Positions 18,050 to 26,491 are shown, counted from the stretch's first letter. The stretch is 64,000 bases of DNA from Rhodothermales bacterium (GCA_951812335.1 OX638293.1:2622408-2686407), one strand, 5' to 3'. Translations and numbers: made by a program. Notes: generated by a model from the letters alone, not told the origin.

Positions 18050-18490
18050 CTACGAATGAAGAACTTCTTCAGGGATAATCCTGAACCCAAGCGCTGCGGC
18101 ATTCTGCCGTATCCGCTCGTCGAAAGAGAGCATACATACATCCGGCGCGAGATTCCGCACAAACACTGCCGTCGAGAGGTGTATTGCGTCCAGGGAACGA
18201 ATGGGTTCGTGAGGAAATCGGCGGCGAGAGGCCTCCACGATTTCGGCATCCATAGCGCATAGCGTCCAGTGTGCAGACGCAGTTTCGACAATAGTCCGCG
18301 CTTCGATAGCAACCGACTCGTCTAACTGGCCAATAACGGCGGCGCGATGCAGGACGCGATCGCACTCGATCAACGTCAAGTCGGAAGTAAAGACCAATTC
18401 CGCTTCGGCCAACGCCCGATAAGCCCGACAGCCATTATCCTGACCAAGCAACCACGATAATACGGCGCTTGTCTCGGCATACAAATTCAC
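18050..18490 (-). CDS. PIN domain ribonuclease, VapC-type toxin
   Basis: A 146-residue PIN-domain protein, the usual size for VapC toxins that cleave RNA. It opens MNLYAETSAVLSWLLGQ, in which Glu replaces the first Asp, as in one common PIN subgroup. Later acidic residues are in TLIECDRVLHR, RSLDAIHLSTA and LSFDERIRQNA. The start is GTG at 18490, which overlaps the antitoxin stop as GTGA, so translation is probably coupled. It forms a two-gene operon with the Phd-like antitoxin and lies between two direct repeats, suggesting insertion as a unit. Its RNA target is unknown. Confidence 0.85.
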   Translation of the reverse strand: MNLYAETSAVLSWLLGQDNGCRAYRALAEAELVFTSDLTLIECDRVLHRAAVIGQLDESVAIEARTIVETASAHWTLCAMDAEIVEASRRRFPHEPIRSLDAIHLSTAVFVRNLAPDVCMLSFDERIRQNAAALGFRIIPEEVLHS

Positions 18491-18777
18491 GAATCGCCCC
18501 GAGTCTCGCTTAACAACTGCTGAAGTTCATTCCCGGTGAGAAGAGGTTTCCTTCGAGCATATACTTCGGGACGGTTAGGCGCCCCGAGACGCACCTTTCC
18601 TTCCCGGGCGCGACGACGCAACCCCATACGAGCCTCCTCCTCCGTAGTGCGAGACGGCGGGCGAATTTCTGCCGCAATCCGGCCGCGATAGGTGACATAT
18701 ACTGCCCCGCCTTCGCGAACCATGCGAATGCACTCGCTCAAACGATCCTTAAGTTCTCTGACCCCGACGGTAAGCAT
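18487..18777 (-). CDS. Phd/YefM-family antitoxin
   Basis: A 96-residue protein. The N-terminal half, MLTVGVRELKDRLSECIRMV with VYVTYRGRIAAEI, is the DNA-binding domain of Phd/YefM antitoxins. The C-terminal half (EEARMGLRRRAREGKVRLG and LTGNELQQLL) is the variable part that wraps the toxin. ATG 18777 fits the family start better than the upstream codon at 18813. It is the first gene of the module and overlaps the PIN toxin by four bases. Autoregulation by the toxin-antitoxin complex is expected from the family. Confidence 0.83.
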   Translation of the reverse strand: MLTVGVRELKDRLSECIRMVREGGAVYVTYRGRIAAEIRPPSRTTEEEARMGLRRRAREGKVRLGAPNRPEVYARRKPLLTGNELQQLLSETRGDS

Positions 18778-19024
18778 AAAAAGCAATGTAGCCTCATGAG
18801 GCCACATATACAATACCTGACGCAGATTGTTTCGATACGACTCTCAACAAGCATCGACAGCACCGTTGGTCCTCCACGCCGGGCCGCCCTGATCGCTTCT
18901 CCCCATGCCCCCCCACCATCGTCTCCGTATCTCCCGGCTGAAAGGTCGCTGCAAAAGCAATCGCCGGTTACACTGCGCTCTGGTTATCCGTATACTTTCG
19001 GACAAGCTGGAGCAGGGTAGCATT

Positions 19025-19140
19025 CCCCTTGCGTGGGCAGAGTCCTGTGGTGCGACCGAGGCCGCCGAGGTGCTGAAGGGAAAGGGGTAAGGGGGGTTGT
19101 CGGAAGGATGCAATTACGCTACTGAGTAAAATTACTCAAT
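19025..19140. repeat. Direct repeat, copy 2: remnant of ankyrin gene 3' end
   Basis: It contains the C-terminal ankyrin codons in frame (PLAWAESCGATEAAEVLKGKG then stop at 19088-19090) and the same TGAGTAA...TTACTCA palindrome as copy 1, but no upstream ankyrin gene. Nothing else between 18778 and 19025 looks like a gene. This is a remnant left by duplication or insertion. Confidence 0.72.
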
Positions 19141-19230
19141 AAGATAATTTACCAGGCACGCCCCACATGGGCTTGATCGAATTGCGCGGTAGAGGGCGCG
19201 GCGCTTATTGGGTCCGGAAGGGCGGACGGT

Positions 19231-19420
19231 AGGTAATTCGTGGGCGATTCGTAGGCGATTCGTAGACGATTCGTAGGCGATTCGTAGGCGATTCGTAGGC
19301 GGATTCGTGGGCGGAGCGTAGACGATTCGTAGGCGATTCGTAGGCGATTCGTAGGCGGATTCGTGGGCGGAGCGTAGGCGGAGCGTAGGCGATTCGTAGG
19401 CGGAGCGTAGACGATTCGTA
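19231..19420. repeat. Tandem repeat of an 11-bp unit
   Basis: About 17 head-to-tail units of GGCGATTCGTA and variants (GACGATTCGTA, GGCGGAGCGTA, and a 12-bp form GGCGGATTCGTG). The variants recur in blocks, which points to block duplication. The unit has no stop codon in any frame on the minus strand, so three overlapping minus-strand frames stay open across it; they are by-products of the repeat, not genes. Confidence 0.85.
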
Positions 19421-19464
19421 CCCTGCTGACCAAGCAAATAGCTCAACCCCATCCCTCAAAAACA

Positions 19465-19504
19465 CAATTACCCCATTGAGTGAAATCACTCAATGGGGTA
19501 ATTG
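19465..19504 (-). terminator. Long perfect hairpin, probable terminator of the lipoprotein gene
   Basis: Two perfect 19-bp inverted arms around a 2-bp centre (core TTGAGTGA, AA, TCACTCAA). On the minus strand it is followed by TGTTTTTGA, giving the form of a Rho-independent terminator about 40 bp after the stop of the lipoprotein at 19546. The core resembles the palindromes at 18.0 and 19.1 kb, which lack a T run, so it may also be a member of that repeat family. Confidence 0.6.
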
Positions 19505-19545
19505 ACCGGGAACAGGCGCCGCGCGCACACCCTTTCGCGCTACGC

Positions 19546-19929
19546 CTAATGCACCCGTATAGCCAGCGCCTGACCGCGGCGACCGGACTCGTTATAGCCG
19601 GTGACAGGATCGCCGGACACTCTGATTTCTCCACCCAGATCCGTCTGGCCCAGCAATACGACGCCGTTCGCTCCGAGGGCGCCCGCCGCCTCGCGCAGCT
19701 TTCCGATCAACTTGCTCTCCGTGGTGATGTTTTCGAAGGTCTTGCCGTAAAGCAGCGCAACACGCGTGTGCTCTGGCAGTTCGTCCCGCTCAAAGAATAT
19801 CTGCACCTCGGCCCCCGGCACCGGAGCATACCCCGGTCCTGTGTCGAGCATGGTATGGTTTATGCTGACGCAGCCGGAAACCAGTGCAGCGAGCGCGAAG
19901 AAAAGGGGAATGCTTGCGTAGGGTTTCAT
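19546..19929 (-). CDS. Small lipoprotein of unknown function
   Basis: A 127-residue protein with a clear lipoprotein signal, MKPYASIPLFFALAALVSGC. The mature part is one compact domain (VQIFFERDELPEHTRVALLYGKTF, LREAAGALGANGVVLLG) that loosely recalls small envelope-stress/YbjQ- or DUF4156-like lipoproteins, but I cannot assign a family with confidence. It stands alone, with a strong hairpin terminator after it and about 400 bp of apparently non-coding DNA before it. Confidence 0.75.
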   Translation of the reverse strand: MKPYASIPLFFALAALVSGCVSINHTMLDTGPGYAPVPGAEVQIFFERDELPEHTRVALLYGKTFENITTESKLIGKLREAAGALGANGVVLLGQTDLGGEIRVSGDPVTGYNESGRRGQALAIRVH

Positions 19930-20344
19930 ATTGTTACCTCCGTGGCGATGTCCATGAACCGTTTATTCCGGCCCGCCGATTACATCTCTTTTCCGATACG
20001 ACCCGTGCATCGGAATATACCGAACGGCCTTGCTTACTGTATCATGATTCTTAGACAATATCCGTGCCAAATACCAGAATTATCCGTCGTCCCCGGTTTC
20101 TCTCGACCGGAATATCCATCGTCGCCGAACACGCACAGCAAGCCAGCACCAGCGCCGTGGACACGCAGCGGTACACTGCAATCCCCGGTGCAAAATATCT
20201 CTTGCACAGCGTTTCAGGCGCAGGGGAGCGCTTCATGTTTACATTCCCGATTACCCTTCGAACACATCGTCCATCATCGTCTGCAATTCGTGCATCACGG
20301 CATCCCCGGCTCTATAGTGGAGGACGCGACGCGATCTCTTCCAT
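19930..20344. other. Intergenic region without a recognisable gene
   Basis: No frame here resembles a protein. It must hold the promoter of the small lipoprotein. A short stretch (AATATACCGAACGG near 20.01 kb) also occurs near 25.63 kb upstream of the SDR gene; the match is too short to interpret. Confidence 0.45.
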
Positions 20345-21055
20345 TCATTCCGAGGTCAGGTCCCGCGAGCCGTCGGGCCGGAGGACATACTCGAACGTAT
20401 AATATCGCGACGGAACCGATGCGTCGGGGGGATCCGGATTGTTTTGGTAATAACTCATAATCCGCATTTTCGCGTAGTTGCCACTCGCTGTCTTGAGCAC
20501 GATCGTGCGGCCCGGGATCGGCAAGAGCAGCATGGTCCCGGCATTATAGCTGTACCAGCCGTTGTCCGAGCCCGTGCAGATCGCATAGGGCGAGCCCGGA
20601 ACGGGACCGACGGGCGTGGAGACCTCCGGGCAGGATGTGTTCTCTCCGTCGGCAATATAGCCCCCCTCGGGCGCTTCGACGACCTCGGCAAAGGGTTGCG
20701 CAAGCATCTGCGCCGCCGCTTCGCCCGGCCCGCTCGTACCCCCGTTGAAAATGATCGTCGTGCCTTTGAAACCGATGTCCCACGCGGTCGATGTGGAATC
20801 GCGCTGCCGGGTGGCGGCATCCGTCTGAGACGAAGAAATAAGTATCGAACCCGCCTCGAGATCGTAGAGCGTGAAGAGGTTGTTGCTGATAGAGGCCCCC
20901 GTGTCCGGGTCGCGTCCCGAAGCCGGATCAGCCGGGACATTCCCGGCTATTCGCACATTGAGGACCACCGGCTCCGGCTCGGCATCCGTGCTGTCGCAGC
21001 CGGTAAGCAGAAGAACGAACCCGAAGAATATGGAAAAAGCAACGGGTGTTTTCAT
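20345..21055 (-). CDS. HmuY-family lipoprotein (haem-binding type)
   Basis: A 236-residue protein. ATG 21055 gives a lipoprotein signal (MKTPVAFSIFFGFVLLLTGC, followed by DSTDAEPEP). The mature part carries HmuY-family features: NLFTLYDLEAG, TAWDIGFKGTTIIFNGG, WYSYNAGTMLLLPIPGRTIVLKT and a C-terminal YYTFEYVLRPDGS. HmuY proteins take haem at the cell surface and pass it to a TonB-dependent receptor. The receptor gene lies upstream on the same strand, so this fits a receptor-haemophore pair, but a 337-bp MITE-like element now separates them. The longer frame to 21181 is encoded by that element and should be ignored. Haem ligands cannot be named with certainty. Confidence 0.82.
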   Translation of the reverse strand: MKTPVAFSIFFGFVLLLTGCDSTDAEPEPVVLNVRIAGNVPADPASGRDPDTGASISNNLFTLYDLEAGSILISSSQTDAATRQRDSTSTAWDIGFKGTTIIFNGGTSGPGEAAAQMLAQPFAEVVEAPEGGYIADGENTSCPEVSTPVGPVPGSPYAICTGSDNGWYSYNAGTMLLLPIPGRTIVLKTASGNYAKMRIMSYYQNNPDPPDASVPSRYYTFEYVLRPDGSRDLTSE

Positions 21056-21096
21056 GGTACGTACGGGTTGGAATTTCAGGGTTGGTAGTATCCTAT

Positions 21097-21433
21097 AGGA
21101 TACTCTGATTAAGTCCGCAAAACTCAGAGGCTGAAAGGGGTGGGCTGGCAAGGAATGACGAAGCAGTGTGGCAGGCCCCACACAATAAGGAATGACGCAG
21201 CCAGCGTGCCCCTTTCAGCCTCCCGAAGGGCGCGTCACGGCCGCCATGACCCGAATCCGCAGCGTTTCCCGCTAATTCCGACGATGCAATTATGGTATCC
21301 TTATACGCACGAACGTGAAGCGCCGGTCGAAGCGGTTTCGATCAGAGTATCCTTAATTCCGACGATGAAACCATGACATCCCGTACGCACGAACGTGACG
21401 CGCTGAGCGAAGTGGTTTTGATCAGAGTATCCT
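21097..21433. repeat. MITE-like element, full copy with duplicated right end
   Basis: A 337-bp non-coding element bounded by inverted ends AGGATACTCTGATTAA and TTGATCAGAGTATCCT. Its right 78 bp (from an AATTCCGACGATG block to the end) are present twice, the inner copy ending near 21356. Homologous copies or fragments lie at 13477-13540, 23782-24039 and 59934-59985. The flanking bases extend the symmetry (TAT on the left, ATA on the right), so target duplication cannot be separated from the ends. No transposase gene with these ends is in the window, so it would need one elsewhere. Confidence 0.82.
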
Positions 21434-23570
21434 ATAGCATGATGCGGAGAGCGACGTAAAGCCGGCGACCGGGAAGCGACGGCACAAGAGCCGGGCGCGT
21501 AATATCGAGAACATTGTCCACGCCAAGCTGGATTTCGGCGTCAGCCGGACCCAAAGCCGGGACCGCCTTGGTAACGGTTGCATCGAAAACGGCATAGGCC
21601 GGGACGAACTCGTCGTCGCGATTGGCCAGCGCGTTGCCGTCGAGATCGCGGTAGCCGTAGCGGCTGCGCCAGCGTCCCCGAACACTGGCGGTGAGACCGA
21701 ACGGCGTGTGTGCATACACAGCACGGAGTGTCGCCGTATGAGGCGAGCGCCCGAACATTCCGCCATAGTCGCCCGGACCGAGACGGTACTCCCGCCCGGA
21801 CGGATCGCGTCCGAACACGGTACCGGTTTCCAGCGCTTCGACAACCTCACGGTCACGCGCCTGGAGAAACTGATAGCCTAAGGAAAGATCGAGCCGGTTC
21901 CGTTGCTCTGCGATCGCCCGGATGGTCGCATCCGCCTCGAGGCCCCGCGTGTAAATCCGCGCAAGGTTGAAATAGCCGAAAACGAACTGTCCGTTTGTCT
22001 TTCGTGCGATCGGCTGGGTCTCAATGAGATCGTGAACGTTGTTGTGGAAAGCATTGGCCGAAAAAGCTAGCCGGGGAAACGGCTCGATCGAACCCCCGAT
22101 GTTGACCGCAACGGAACTTTCGGCGCGGATCTCCTCGAGCGTGGCAGGATTGATAAAGAGACGAACGATCGCTCCCTCTGCTTGTAGCCGCGCGACCCCT
22201 TCCTGCAGCCGGGTTGCGCCAAAGACGGAGTACCCCGCCGCGGCGTTGGTGAAAGCAAGGTAAAATTGCCGGAAGGCAGGCGCCTTGAAGCCGCTGCCTG
22301 CACTTACCCGAAAGCGCAGGTTGTCCGCTGGACGAACAAGAAGAGCGATTTTCGGGGTCAGCCGCGCAGCGTAATCGGAATGGGCGTCGAAGCGGGCGCT
22401 CGCACTCACCTCGACCAGGCGCAACGGAAGCCATTCATGTTGGGCAAAGGCATAGGCCTGATTCGCCGCCGGACGTTCGCCGGCGGCATCCGTTCCGTAG
22501 CGGTCGCCGCCCAGACGCTCACGCACCGCGCCCCCGCCCAGGCTTGTGAGATGACGCCGGTTCCAAAGCGCGTCGAGTTGGGCCTCGGCCTTCAGGTAGT
22601 ACTGGCCAAAATCGTCCTCATAGGTGAGCACGCCGTCGCTCTGGCGGCGGTAACGGGTCTCGGTCCGGTAACGCGCCCCGTAGACCGTCGTCGTGAGGCG
22701 AAAACGATCGGAGAGTCGAATTCGGGCTTCCGGATGCAGAGTCCAGTCGACGCGGCGTCCATCGTCGTCGTAGCGCACTTCGACGCCATCGGCCCTCAAA
22801 GCGAATGTGCTTTCCTGATCTTCTACGGTTGCCCGGGCGCCGAGTCGGAGCAAAACGCGATCCGAAAGGGCAAGGCGGCTGCGCCAATCGGCCGTCCAGT
22901 CGGTGAAAGCAGGGCTGGTGGCCCCGAACGATGCAGGTGTCAGGTCGTAGCCCGCCGAGGCATAGCGGTTGAAAAGCAGGCGCGCACCCGCCCGCTCGCG
23001 TCCGGCTTCGACTTCGGTCGTAAGGTCCGTCGTACCGAACGAACCGAACCGGGCGCCAAGAGCGCTGCGAAAACCTTCGGTCGCAGGCGCCGTGATAAGA
23101 TTGACGACGCCCGCAAGCGCTTCGCTTCCATAGAGCGACGACGATGGGCCGCGCACGATTTCGACGCGATCCAGACCCTGCACGGTCAACCGGTTCAGGT
23201 CGAGGGTGCCCGCCGTTCGCCCGATGACAGGTTCGCCGTCAAGAAGGATAAGCGTGTAATCCGGCGCAAAACCCTGCACCTGCAACCCTGTCCCATGATC
23301 GTCGAACAGGGTAAGACCGGGAACCGTTAAAAGAACATCGGCCAACCGCACAGCCCCCTGCATCCGCATGGTCTCGGCCAGAACGACTGTAGTCGGCACA
23401 GCCACATCCTCAAGCGCCTTCTCCGAGCGCGTCGCCGTCACAACGACAGGGGCCATCTCGATGACGCGAGACGAATCCGCTTTCACAGAATCGGCTGGGA
23501 CATGCTGAGCGCGCGCCGTCACCGAAGGAATCGCTACGACGAACGCCAAAAACAGGTGGAGCAGCCTCAT
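21432..23570 (-). CDS. TonB-dependent outer-membrane receptor (probable haem/iron uptake)
   Basis: A 712-residue receptor. A signal peptide (MRLLHLFLAFVVAIPSVTARAQ) is followed by a TonB-box-like stretch (MAPVVVTATRSEKAL), a plug domain (VRLADVLLTVPGLTLFDDHGTG, VEIVRGPSSSLYGSEALAGVVNLIT) and a 22-strand barrel ending in the aromatic-type tail RRLYVALRIML. It imports a ligand through the outer membrane using TonB energy. The HmuY-like gene downstream suggests haem; cobalamin is less likely, as no riboswitch is visible. A palindrome 30-48 bp upstream of the start could be an iron-responsive operator. The stop overlaps the end of the MITE-like element, which may supply the last bases. Confidence 0.88.
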   Translation of the reverse strand: MRLLHLFLAFVVAIPSVTARAQHVPADSVKADSSRVIEMAPVVVTATRSEKALEDVAVPTTVVLAETMRMQGAVRLADVLLTVPGLTLFDDHGTGLQVQGFAPDYTLILLDGEPVIGRTAGTLDLNRLTVQGLDRVEIVRGPSSSLYGSEALAGVVNLITAPATEGFRSALGARFGSFGTTDLTTEVEAGRERAGARLLFNRYASAGYDLTPASFGATSPAFTDWTADWRSRLALSDRVLLRLGARATVEDQESTFALRADGVEVRYDDDGRRVDWTLHPEARIRLSDRFRLTTTVYGARYRTETRYRRQSDGVLTYEDDFGQYYLKAEAQLDALWNRRHLTSLGGGAVRERLGGDRYGTDAAGERPAANQAYAFAQHEWLPLRLVEVSASARFDAHSDYAARLTPKIALLVRPADNLRFRVSAGSGFKAPAFRQFYLAFTNAAAGYSVFGATRLQEGVARLQAEGAIVRLFINPATLEEIRAESSVAVNIGGSIEPFPRLAFSANAFHNNVHDLIETQPIARKTNGQFVFGYFNLARIYTRGLEADATIRAIAEQRNRLDLSLGYQFLQARDREVVEALETGTVFGRDPSGREYRLGPGDYGGMFGRSPHTATLRAVYAHTPFGLTASVRGRWRSRYGYRDLDGNALANRDDEFVPAYAVFDATVTKAVPALGPADAEIQLGVDNVLDITRPALVPSLPGRRLYVALRIML

Positions 23571-23599
23571 GGAAGGAAGATTCGACGGTAATACTTTAT

Positions 23600-23618
23600 A
23601 TTTAGACTGAATCTAAAT
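23600..23618. promoter_or_regulatory. Palindromic operator candidate upstream of the TonB receptor
   Basis: ATTTAGA and TCTAAAT form perfect 7-bp inverted arms around a 5-bp centre, 30-48 bp upstream of the receptor start. Size and symmetry resemble DtxR/Fur-type metal-regulator boxes, which often control haem and siderophore receptors. The regulator is inferred, not shown. Confidence 0.5.
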
Positions 23619-23781
23619 TAGGATCCGGTATATTTTCATGGATTTATTATGAAAAGCCTTCGGCTGGCGGATGCGGAGGATGTGCAACGACAGTAAGGTG
23701 GGGGATCCCGGCTTTACGAACGACCGGGGACACCTCGTTACAGAGATTTGGAAACACCTTCAATGTTTGCGGAAAAACATA

Positions 23782-24039
23782 AGGGATGCTCTGATTAAAT
23801 CCGCAAAGATTCAGAGGCTGAAAAGGGTGCGCTGGCAAGGAATGACGAAGCAATGTGGCAGGCCCCACATAATGAGGAATGACACGGCCAGCGTGCCCCT
23901 CTCTGCCTCCCGAAGGGCGCTTCACGTTCGCAAGTACAGGATATCATGATTTTATCATCGGAATCAGCGGGAAATATGCGAATTCGGGGCGTTGCGAACG
24001 TGAAGCGCTGAACGAAGTGGTTTTGATCAGAGTATCCCT
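23782..24039. repeat. MITE-like element, second copy
   Basis: A 258-bp copy with left end AGGGATGCTCTGATTAA and right end TTGATCAGAGTATCCCT. The first 150 bp match the copy at 21097 closely (GGCTGAAAAGGGTGCGCTGG, AAGGAATGACGAAGCAATGT), while the middle differs and the right end is present once. It lies between the TonB receptor promoter and the 3' end of the lactone oxidase gene. No gene is seen between 23640 and 24140. Confidence 0.8.
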
Positions 24040-24140
24040 AAAGGTGCAGATGTGCGCGCCAGACCCTGCAATGCCACATTGTCAACATCCGTGGCATCGG
24101 CCACCCCGTACGCTACGGAGTCAACCGCTCTACGCCACGC

Positions 24141-25499
24141 TCAACCACCAAACAGATTCTCCTGTACAAAAGCGTTGCGGAATTTGCCGTCCGGGTCGTA
24201 TCCCTGAAGCAACTCCCTGAAGGCGGCTGCTTTTTCGTACCGCGATTGCAACCGGTCCGGCGCCATCGTAAACAGTTTTCCCCAATGCGGACGCGCTTCA
24301 AAGGGTTCGAGCGCCTCTTCGATCTCGGGAAGCAGTTGCCGGAGCGCATCCCAGTCCTGCTCCCAGGTGCAGTGAAAAGCGACGCTGGGCCGGTCGAAAC
24401 ACATACTCATCCACAGATCGTCCCGATCGATGGTGCGCACCTCCGAGATCATCAGGAGCGAACCGAAACGCTCGCCCATCCCCTGAAAAATTCTTGCCAC
24501 CTCTCTCGCGTGTTCCCGCGCGACAAAGTATTCGCTTTGCAATTCCTTGCCGCTGCTCGGAGTAAAGTCCATGCGGAAATGCGGCAGTCGCTCGTACCAG
24601 GGGCCGGGCACGCCCATCTGCTCCGTGCAGTTCACCGCCGAGAGTTCCAGAATCGGATGCACATTCCTTGTCGCCAGGTTGGCGCCGAAAAACGTGGGTT
24701 CCGCCTCGAATGCATCGTCCCCCGCTACCCGCTTGATCCAGACCTGATTGACCGCGTCCGTCCAGTCCGTGAACAGGCTGACGCTGTAGCCGCTCGACAT
24801 GATTTCATCGAAATGTTCGTCCAGCGAGGCCACCGGAAGATCCAGATAGACATGCTGGATCATGTCGAAATCGGGCTGGAGATCCAGCGTAACCTCCGTA
24901 ACCACGCCGAGTCCGCCAAGGCCCACGACCGCTCCGGCGAATCGTTCGCCGTCCTCCTCGCGGGAAAGGGTGACCAGATCGCCGTTCGCATCGATGAACG
25001 TGATCGCGGCCACCGCCGTGGCCAGATTCCCGTTCGCCACGCCCGAACCGTGGGTGGCCGTCGCGCAAGCGCCCGCCACGGAGATATGCGGCAGAGAAGC
25101 CAGATTGTGCAAGGCATACCCTCTCTCCTGGAGGTACGGAGCAAGATCGCCGTAGCGCATACCGGCCCCTACCGTCACCCTGTTCGCCGCCTCGTCGAGA
25201 TGCACCACCTGGTTGAGATGCTCAAGGGATATCTGCGCCTCGGTGCTGTCGGCAATGGCGTTGAAGCAATGGCGCGAGCCGAGCGGCCGGATCCTGGGCG
25301 TATTCCTCACGAGGTCCTGCGCCTCGGCGACCGTTTGCGGCAAATGCAACCGGTCCGTAGAGTAGGTAAGATTCCCCGCCCAATTCGTCCGGGGGGGCGG
25401 AAGGGTAGTGACTTCTTCAGGCCTGCAGGAGGCCAGCGGAGAAAGGATACCGCCCGCCATCAGGGCGGAGCATGTCTTCAGGAAGGTTCGCTTATCCAT
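24141..25499 (-). CDS. FAD-linked alditol/aldonolactone oxidase family protein
   Basis: A 452-residue flavoprotein of the D-arabinono-1,4-lactone/alditol oxidase family. The FAD-binding (PCMH-type) domain has RIRPLGSRHCFNAIADS, where the His is the usual site of covalent FAD attachment, then VAGACATATHGSG and GLGGLGVVTEVTLDL. The C-terminal ALO domain ends RPHWGKLFTMAPDRLQSRYEKAAAFRELLQGYDPDGKFRNAFVQ, with the family HWGK motif. The N-terminus (MDKRTFLKTCSALMAGGILSPLASC) looks like a lipoprotein or twin-arginine-like export signal, although a classical RR pair is absent. It should oxidise a polyol or sugar lactone with oxygen, probably outside the cytoplasm. The nearest neighbour, an SDR, is divergent. 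Confidence 0.86.
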   Translation of the reverse strand: MDKRTFLKTCSALMAGGILSPLASCRPEEVTTLPPPRTNWAGNLTYSTDRLHLPQTVAEAQDLVRNTPRIRPLGSRHCFNAIADSTEAQISLEHLNQVVHLDEAANRVTVGAGMRYGDLAPYLQERGYALHNLASLPHISVAGACATATHGSGVANGNLATAVAAITFIDANGDLVTLSREEDGERFAGAVVGLGGLGVVTEVTLDLQPDFDMIQHVYLDLPVASLDEHFDEIMSSGYSVSLFTDWTDAVNQVWIKRVAGDDAFEAEPTFFGANLATRNVHPILELSAVNCTEQMGVPGPWYERLPHFRMDFTPSSGKELQSEYFVAREHAREVARIFQGMGERFGSLLMISEVRTIDRDDLWMSMCFDRPSVAFHCTWEQDWDALRQLLPEIEEALEPFEARPHWGKLFTMAPDRLQSRYEKAAAFRELLQGYDPDGKFRNAFVQENLFGG

Positions 25500-25720
25500 T
25501 CTTTGAATCGATGACAGGGTTTTCCCTCAGAGTCGAATGCGTTTTTACACTGCCGCGGATCGCAACGATAATGAATCATTTGTCCCGGCGCGCCAGCTGC
25601 GCTCCTTGCACAATACGGCTCGCGAATCCGAATATACCGAACGGTTCCGTGTATTGCGGTATAATGCGTTCGCCATTATCCTTAAGAAATATCCCATCCG
25701 ATACGCAAACCCCCTGCATT

Positions 25721-26491
25721 ATGACCTTCGACGGGAAAATTGTTGTCGTCACCGGAGCCGCCCAGGGAATTGGGGCTGCCGCCATGGAACTGTTTCTGGA
25801 AAAGGGCGCGTGCGTAGCCTGCCTGGACATTGCCCCTGAAAAAGAGGAAAATGCGGAAAACGGTCTGTATGTCCAGTGCGACGTATCGAAAGCGGACCAG
25901 GTGGAGCGGGCCTTCCGGCAGGTGCTCGACCGGTTCGGGCGCATCGATGTACTCGTCAACAATGCAGCGGTACAGACGTACGGCACGGTCGAGGAAACAT
26001 CCGAGGAGGAGTGGGACCGGGTGCTGGCCGTCAATGTGAAGGGGGCCTTTCTCTGCGCAAAGCAGGCGCTTCCTGGCATGACCGCCCAACGGAACGGCGT
26101 GATCGTGAATGTATCGAGCGTACAGGCGCTGATGAGCGAAGAACACGTGGCCGCCTACGCCACCAGTAAAGCCGCCATGCTCGGCCTTACGCGCAGCATC
26201 GCCGTGGATTACGCGCCGTACAATGTCCGTTCGTCTGCCGTGTGTCCGGGCAGCGTGGACACCCCGCTCCTGCAATGGGCGGCGGACCAGTCCGGCGACC
26301 CGGAAGCCATGATGGACGAGATCCGGGGCATGCACCTCCTGAACCGCGTAGCCGATCCCAGCGAGGCCGCCCACATGATTGCCTATCTGGCAAGCGATGA
26401 AGCCAGCTTCATCACGGGGCAGGCCTTCCGCATCGACGGCGGCCTGGGCATCAAGATCGGAGGCGCCTTCCGGGGAAAACAAAAGCGGTGA
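25721..26491 (+). CDS. SDR family NAD(P)-dependent oxidoreductase
   Basis: A 256-residue classical SDR: cofactor loop VTGAAQGIG, NNA motif (VNNAAVQTYG), catalytic Ser in VNVSSVQA, and YATSK for the catalytic Tyr-Lys. The C-terminus ITGQAFRIDGGLGIKIG is typical of 3-ketoacyl reductase/glucose-dehydrogenase-like members. ATG 25721 is chosen because it places the glycine-rich loop at residues 9-16; the longer frame to 25472 overlaps the divergent oxidase start. It stands alone between a divergent oxidase and a convergent peptidase, so its substrate cannot be inferred. Confidence 0.88.
   Translation: MTFDGKIVVVTGAAQGIGAAAMELFLEKGACVACLDIAPEKEENAENGLYVQCDVSKADQVERAFRQVLDRFGRIDVLVNNAAVQTYGTVEETSEEEWDRVLAVNVKGAFLCAKQALPGMTAQRNGVIVNVSSVQALMSEEHVAAYATSKAAMLGLTRSIAVDYAPYNVRSSAVCPGSVDTPLLQWAADQSGDPEAMMDEIRGMHLLNRVADPSEAAHMIAYLASDEASFITGQAFRIDGGLGIKIGGAFRGKQKR

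Noticed and set aside
19132..19489. Three overlapping minus-strand frames rich in Arg, Thr and Pro
   Set aside because: They arise from an 11-bp tandem repeat lacking stops; each frame gives similar low-complexity peptides and none has a credible start or family.
20010..25650. Shared AATATACCGAACGG words near 20.01 and 25.63 kb as a promoter motif
   Set aside because: Two short matches with unclear surroundings are too little to define a motif.
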